A stretch of 64,000 bases of DNA, taken from Ciona savignyi (lineage: Eukaryota > Chordata > Ascidiacea > Phlebobranchia > Cionidae). The notes below the pieces were generated by a model. It was not told where the DNA came from and ran no database searches. It worked only from the letters and a program-made list of their open reading frames with translations. Below are positions 57,580-64,000 of this stretch, in pieces. The stretch covers positions 112,514-176,513 of the forward strand of contig CH000202.1 in assembly GCA_000149265.1 (NCBI GenBank), in the 5' to 3' direction. The translations under genes and the position numbers were made by a program. How positions within the stretch are numbered: position 1 is the stretch's first letter; every line of letters starts with the position of its first letter.

Positions 57580-60500
57580 ATGGCGAAGCAGTCAGTATGT
57601 GCTCCTGATGATCTTGATCTAGTGTTTTCAGGATCTGAATTCGAAGAAGAGAAAGATGAATCAGCAAAAATGATGGAATCCAATACATACCCACGGAAGC
57701 TGATGGAACATTTGAACGGGTAAAATATTATTGAATATGTTTACAAAGCACCGGAAAGCACAAGATTTAAGTGTCTGTATGGCAATTAATCGTTTGTCGC
57801 AAAAGTATGGTTATAATTTGATTTTGTTACTAGCTATTAAAAAAATCACTTGGTATAGCAAAAGGCCACAATATTTGTTGTATTTTATAGACCTGGATTA
57901 TTAATTCAGTATAAAAACGCATTAAAAGTCGTTAAATAACACAATTATATCCATCAACCTACAAAGCAAAACTTCAATTTAGCCTGTCAACCTCTGTATA
58001 TATTTTGTTGAACAGAAATTGATACAATGAATAAAATAAACACCAATCCGGTCAAAAGAGATACGGTTTATTTGGAATTCTGTACTAACCCAATTCTTTG
58101 GCTAAGTTTTGAACCCATGATGAGTATGTCACTAAGAGTGTGAATCGTGAAAACCATTCGGCCACACAATCGTTTCACTAACCGATTCTTACTCATAGAC
58201 AACGCACAAATAAGGAGTATTGTGACTTCACAATACACGTCGGTGACAAAGAGTTTCCAGTTCATCAGAATATACTTGCAGCCAGAAGCGAATACTTCAA
58301 TGTCATGTTTACCTCAAAGGTGGGTGAAGTGTTCACTACAAGTTAACTTGATAGGAGAATTAAACGACAGATATTTGTTAACTTGATAAAGATCATTGCC
58401 TAGCTTATCAGTTGTGTTATGAGGTAACTTATTTGATATTGTCCGAACCCGGTAAATTATTGGGAATTAATCCTATACAAACTTCCCAAATATGTACTAC
58501 ACGCTGCAAAAGCTCCGGTAATTCAACAGTTGACATGGGGAAATGTGGTAAATCATAATGTAAGAATGTCCTCTGACATATTCGCAAGGTGATCAGACAA
58601 TTGCCTTTGTTATAATTACCATTGTGTTTTCCATTTATTTGACAATTCCCTTTGTGATAATTCCCATTGTGTTTGCCTATTATCTGACAATTCCCATTGT
58701 GTTTGCCAGTTAAAATATGTATAAAAAGACAAACTCTAAAATCCTAAGCTTCGTTTCCACCAAAACAAAATAATATCTTAATCAAATACAATACACTACA
58801 ACAGCTTTTGGGTAATCAAACAGTTTGTACGTAGTGGTTAAATACGAATTTTCTCTTCTCGGAAAAACGGACAGAAAAAGACGGCGAAACGAACAGTCGT
58901 TAAAAAACATCATTTTTTTTAATTGAAACTCTAAATAGATGAAAGAATCATTTGAAAAGCAAACTGCAATGAAAGATATTTCTGAAAATTGCATGAAGTG
59001 GATTTTAGACTTTCTCTATTCTGGAAAGATTGAGTTTTCACTTAAAAATATCGAAGAGATAATTAAATCTGCTGCACTGATGCAAATACAAGGTGATTTG
59101 AAAATTTACTAAATGACTTACCGATTGTGCAAAGGGTCTTCATATTTATTCCAATGAATGGGAAAACCGGGGGTTAAAACACGGGCAATCGTCAGATCAC
59201 CTTGCGCACAGGTTACAGGAGCTATTACATTGTGTTGTGTATAGTTCACACTTTCCTTCAATTTGGTAGAAATAATTAATCCGGTAAGTTGTCAGTTAAG
59301 GTCATTTCCCAAAGAAACAAACGACTAGCTAGCGACCAGTTTCGAAGCTGCAACCCTTCGACTGAAAGGCAATGCACTAAACCACCAGACTAATCTGTTG
59401 GCCCAATCGAAAAAAAAAAAAAAAAAAAACAACCACTGGAATATTGGTTTAGCAAAGTTTCTCTCATATTTAGCATTATAGTTTGTTTGTTGGAACACAC
59501 AAATTCTAAAGAGCCGCCATGCTAGCATGAGATAATACCTTCAATGTGGATATTCTTTCCCTACAATATTTACCACAGATATTTTACCGTATTACACACA
59601 TCAATGACAGACAAATCAATTAAATTTACAACTAGACTTGCTGGATCTAGCTACTGATTATGTGGTGCAAGTTTTAAGTCCACAAAATTGTCTTTGCCTT
59701 TTTCAAATCGGGAAGTTACATCTTTTGGATGACTTGGTAAATGCTGCAAAGAAATATTTACTGAGTCACTTTGATGAAGCTGCCCAGCAAGACGGCTTTG
59801 TGGATTTGGATTTTCAAGATTTGGGAATGTTTCTTTCTTCACAAGAGGTGGTTGTAATAAACGAGAAAAAAGTTTATGCAGCTTTGATGCGTTGGCTTAA
59901 ACATAAACTTGATTCAAGAAAGGAGTATTTCTCAAACCTCTTTCAACATATACGTTTGTCTGAACTGCCACTTACATACATTGAAGATGATATCAGGAAA
60001 GAGGTAGGAGCGCCTAATTAATAAAATCCTATTTTTCTGCAACTTTAACAAGCTTGGGCTATTGAACTAAAGACCTTGCAATCTATTGAACAAAAAGACC
60101 TCCAATCTTACAAAGCTTAATTTTGATTTTTAAGCAAATTGACAGCGATCATATTGGGATTATGATAATACAAATTCTGTGTATGGTGTTTAGGTATTTA
60201 CCTTTAGTTTGAGGTACTTTCCTAGTGCTAATTTAGTTGTTTAATCATGCATTTTTTTTGTTTGAACTATTTTATATTGCTATCAAATTTTATTGGTTTA
60301 GACTACAGTCTTTGTGCTTTTTAACCACACGTTGCAGGACTTTCTTTATGAATTTCGAAGCTGTTGTGAAAAGATAATGAAACATTACTATTTGGTTGGG
60401 AGTAAAACTAATATTGAGGCCAATCCACGAAAGGGATTACTTCCAGGTAGGAAAATCAATCAATGTAACATTTTCTTTATTTAATAATTGATTGTCTTTT

Positions 60501-62483
60501 TAGCAGATGCAAACATTGGGTTTATTACAAATGGGGCATATAATCATATTGATATCCATCCATCAGAAAACAAATTTCAACTCCGCAAGGTATAAATATT
60601 TGATGCAAAACATTTTACATAAATAATTTTTCCAGGTCCCATTTTGCTAATATTAATTTAAAATGTTAAAAAATCTGCGGCAATTTATGTTTTGTAATAT
60701 TTGGTTTAATGGACATATCTGTTTTTATTTGAAATTGTCATACCATGTTTAGTTACTGACTGTTTTAACAATATTTTAATAAAGGTGGAAAAAGTGAAAA
60801 AAAAAGTTAGGAGAGATTTTTCTTCTTCTATTCTATCTTCTTGTGTTCACGGTAACAATGGTTACGTCTGCGACCAGTATAACCTCTATTGTTTCGATGG
60901 AAAAGGGAAAACAATCGCTGAACTGCCAGATAATTTTGAATGCCAGTATATGGTCTATATTGGTTGGTATATTTAAATTTATATGAAATTATACATTATT
61001 AAATTAAATTTATTTATTATAAGCTAGTTGGTTGTGTCTGTGGTTATAGCGCAGTGGATTAGTTGATTATACTAAAACTAAAAGAAAGTCTTAATCAAAT
61101 ACAATACATTACAATAGCTTCAGTGTTGGTACAAGTAATCGGTCCAAAACAGATTACCTTAAGAATACCTCACCCACCATCGAGTTATGTAATATCTTGC
61201 AGTGTAAAAAATAGGTTTAGACGTTTTATTCAGTTTTAGTACAACCCATAATTTCACTGGATTCAGCCAATGTCCACCAAGTGTCTTGTTTATTCCCGGC
61301 TTACCACTGCAAGGCCATAGCCAGTGGTTGTAGTGTATGTTCTTTGTGATATATTGTGTATAAGGGGTTGAGTTGGCCAATAGGCACAGAGCTATGCATG
61401 ACTAGCTAAGATATATTTTCAACTTTATAGATTTCCCTGTTAAAGTGTACACTTATTTTTCAGATTTAATTGAAGTTCAATCCGTTCGTGGTTTTCGGTC
61501 CGCCAGGCCTACAACTAGGGCATCTTTATTCTTACTAGGGAAAATCATATCACGGAATGAAAGAACTTACCAAATTTATAAGTTTGACATCGAGAACAAA
61601 CAATTTAACGAAGTGGAAACATGCTTTACGCCTTGGCGACCTGGTGCTTCTGTTGTGGCTGTTGAAGGTAGGGAATTCACTTTAGTACTTAGAATCTAAG
61701 TACCTAAAGAATCTAAGATCTAAGTCTTAGATCAATGCGTATTAGTTAACCAATGTTTTACAGGTAAGATGTACATCATGGGAGGTTACCTTTATCGCTG
61801 TGCATCGTCCGATCGTTATCGCTGTGGATCGTCCAACATAAGAACAGGTATTTTTATTACAAGAACATTATTTAATTTATTTTCTCATTTTTTTATCACA
61901 CTGGGAAAACACAGAGGACGTAATTACACAGGTCATCGTCAGATTACCTCGTTTCCATGTCGTTTACTGGAGGTATTGCAGTGTTAAAATGATTGATATG
62001 TTTCTTCCAAAAACAGAAAGAATCGTCCAATGACCGGTTTTAAACCTGCAACCTTTGGACTGAAAGGCGGCACAATTAAACCACCACGTTTTTCATATAG
62101 ATAATTTAAAAAATTAATTTTTTTAGTTAGTTTAACCAGTTTATTTTACAGCTTCTGATCTTGTGGACATACTTAACCTAAATGGATGGCCTAGCTGGGA
62201 GATTGGACAAAACTTAAACATTCCTAGAGCTGACTTTGCAGCTGCTCAGCTTCGTTCCCGCATTTACTCTTTCGGTAAAATTATTCCACACATGTCTTTA
62301 GTTTTCCAACTAAGTTGATCGACCTTTCCAAGGTGGATTTGGCAAAAACAATGAACGACTCACAAGCGGAGAGTTCATGGATTTCTCTGATGGGGTTTGG
62401 AACAAACTTACAAACCATGTTCCCCTTCCACTTGGTTCTGCATCAGCATTCTGCGTGGGTGACCACATTGCAGTATATGAAAA
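57580..62483 (+). CDS. Kelch-like protein K4, most complete paralog
   Basis: Exons: 57580-57719, 58199-58319, 58939-59092, 59636-60003, 60338-60446, 60507-60589, 60785-60962, 61464-61667, 61764-61847, 62152-62274, 62333-62483. They form one open frame of about 571 codons with consistent phases. Order: acidic leader (1-46), BTB (about 47-138, EYCDFTIHVGDKEFPVHQN and CMKWILDFLYSGKIEFSLKN), BACK (139-261, NAAKKYLLSHFDEAAQQD, ALMRWLKHKL), linker, divergent kelch repeats (GNNGYVCDQYNLYCFDGKGK, GGFGKNNERL). Family members are about 600 residues and act as cullin-3 adaptors. The usual acceptor of exon 7 is lost; an upstream ATAAAG|GTGG restores phase with seven extra residues. Exon 9 contains a small internal duplication (YRCASSDRYRCGSS). 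The final exon, found at 15927 in K1 and 52206 in K3, was not found, so the protein may end at AAG TAG (62484-62486) or lie beyond the window. Confidence 0.75.
59147..59405 (-). repeat. tRNA-derived SINE (S2), diverged
   Basis: In the K4 intron before BACK. Retains CCAGTTTCGAAGCTGCAACC and the head. Followed by an A-run at about 59409-59430. Confidence 0.7.
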
Positions 62484-62574
62484 GTAGGTTAAATGTTGAC
62501 ACTGCTGCTCCATGCTAATTTATTTTGTGTTTTCTTGCATTTTGCATTAGATATTTAGGATTTGAGATCCATGT

Positions 62575-62760
62575 TTATCTTTACCTCGTGCCCAACATTG
62601 AGTTACTGGAGCTATTGCAGTGTGTTGTGTTTGATTGACACGTACCTTCAATTTGGTATATCCCATCATTCCACTGGGTTCAGACAATGTCTGTTAAGTG
62701 CTTTCCACAACTAGCTAGCTAGCGGCAAGTTTTCGAATCTGCAACCTTTAGTCTTTTTAA
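62575..62760 (-). repeat. SINE S2, partial
   Basis: Counterpart of 15515-15715 in K1; GAGTTACTGGAGCTATTGCA retained. Confidence 0.6.
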
Positions 62761-63100
62761 TTTAAATATTGATATGGCGCATAGATGAATGGAAAACTTG
62801 TGCACAAACACCTTTACTCAGTTCGGGTATGAGAACTTAATTCAAAGGTGTGTAAGTAAATAGTTAACAAGACTTATTTAAATATGGATTTCTATATTAA
62901 CAAACCGGCTTACAAGCCCATTCTGGTAGTGATTACCCGAAGAGTCAAATTTTTTTCTCTTCTTCATTGTCAATACAAAAAAAATAACAATTCAATCACT
63001 ACTGAAAAGTAAGGAATTTATTCAATAGTAGACAAAGGGATAGAAATTTGAAAGAACACATGGAACAAAATTATTATATAAACATTAGGAAAAGTATGGT
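62761..63100. other. End of K4 homology
   Basis: Similarity to the K1 3' region (about 15700-15890) runs to about 62920 and then stops abruptly, before the position where the last kelch exon would lie. Confidence 0.55.
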
Positions 63101-63221
63101 TACATGCATGTCCTCTTTATTCAATATTTCTCTGCTGTCTAAGTCCTCCACTTTATTCAATACCACACACCTCGTGGACCTGGACAGGAGACAACAACTG
63201 AATAAAGAGGGCATACATGTA
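63101..63221. repeat. Long imperfect hairpin
   Basis: Arms 63101-63151 and 63173-63221 are inverted copies with a few mismatches; the loop is about 21 nt. The outer 23 nt pair with two mismatches (TACATGCATGTCC... against ...GGGCATACATGTA). Both strands therefore carry similar short open frames. It may be a foldback element or a small-RNA-type precursor. Confidence 0.7.
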
Positions 63222-64000
63222 ACAAAATGGAAACAGTAAGAAAAGAACAATATATACAATTAAAATAAATATCACTATCATGTGGATGACTCAGTCATAT
63301 GATTTTCTACTGAGAAATAAAATTCTACCACATCAGCTAGTTTAGTACGAAGTTGTAGTGTTCAAGCCAATGTAAATTTGATTCTGTGTGCATTACAGCC
63401 AGGGTGCTTTTGTGCAATCTCTGTATGTGAACGAAATTTTTTACTTACTCTGCACAAAAACATTGACCACAACCAACAACACTGTTAACTTAACTACATA
63501 TGGAAATAAAACTTTCTCATTTTTTTTTATAATATTCAATTAAAATTTTGAAATATTCTAAAAAGAGTGGAAATACCAAACCAACCACTATCCTATAACA
63601 CAAACCGCTAACCATTACTTCATGCCCCTCTACCAACGTTCATGAAGATATAACTTGTATGAATGATTCAATCATATGTAGTTTCTTCTTTTCTGTCTTT
63701 TCCAGCTTGGCACTAGACTAATACAGTGCCGGTATGGGTTACTAGCATTAATTTTCCAGATTGTCCAACACATCTGACAAATCTTCTGTAATTTCACAAA
63801 AAGACAAACTCAGATTTTAAATCTCTCTCTGTCAACATCTTGTGTACCCATACCTGTCTAGAAAAAAAACAATAGAAATTAACTATCAAAATACTGTTTT
63901 GTATTGGTATACACATCCATACAAATATATATATTTAATATACAATATACCGGTACATAGCCCAATGGTATCATAAAATAGAGTGAGAGTGACCGAGAAT
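63222..64000. other. Intergenic, nothing recognised
   Basis: AT-rich sequence unrelated to the rest of the window. No exon, SINE or other repeat identified. Confidence 0.5.

Overview
The window reads as nuclear DNA of an invertebrate deuterostome, most probably a tunicate such as Ciona (inference). The reasons are AT-rich sequence, short GT-AG introns, kelch-like (BTB-BACK-kelch) genes in tandem, a PRSS23-type protease exon, a possible tunicate-style antimicrobial-peptide precursor, and many small SINE/MITE elements. Nothing looks prokaryotic.

Layout. 0-9.9 kb: a broken His-Me-finger endonuclease (475-821, minus), a PRSS23-like terminal exon (2785-3444, minus), and a patchwork of SINEs, MITEs and dispersed repeats. 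10.2-16.1 kb: kelch-like paralog K1 (plus), whose ten visible exons form one open frame but lack the exons for the second half of BTB and for BACK. 16.3-25.9 kb: a tandemly duplicated block with two truncated Gypsy pol fragments (minus). 25.9-27.2 kb: a short 37-bp minisatellite, then an unlisted two-exon gene for a 64-residue secreted cationic peptide. 29.4-37.9 kb: kelch paralog K2, a pseudogene, with a BEL/Pao-type LTR element (30027-33039) in an intron. 38.0-44.9 kb: a second PRSS23-like exon (pseudogene), then a second copy of the minisatellite locus, expanded to about 87 units, then a remnant of the peptide gene. 46.0-52.3 kb: kelch paralog K3, a pseudogene carrying a hAT-type MITE. 54.4-56.8 kb: a decayed L1-like LINE with two SINEs inside it. 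57.6-62.5 kb: kelch paralog K4, the most complete one. 63.1-63.2 kb: a long imperfect hairpin.

The main discovery is in the LTR element. Its gag open frame does not lead into pol. It runs into sequence closely resembling the host protein ZC3H15 (DFRP1), including the first CCCH zinc finger, in the same strand and without introns. This looks like an mRNA of a cellular gene captured by a retrotransposon in place of pol, comparable in layout to transducing retroviruses. Second are the peptide gene at 26843-27228 (signal peptide, arginine-rich core, acidic tail, splice phase matching) and the evolution of the kelch array: K1 lost two exons whose combined removal keeps the frame, and K4 appears to have moved a splice acceptor by 21 nt in frame.

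The kelch proteins would be substrate adaptors for cullin-3 ubiquitin ligases if functional (family knowledge). No operon-like or pathway link between the different genes is visible. The window is best understood as one locus amplified by repeated segmental duplication together with its neighbours, then eroded and invaded by transposons.
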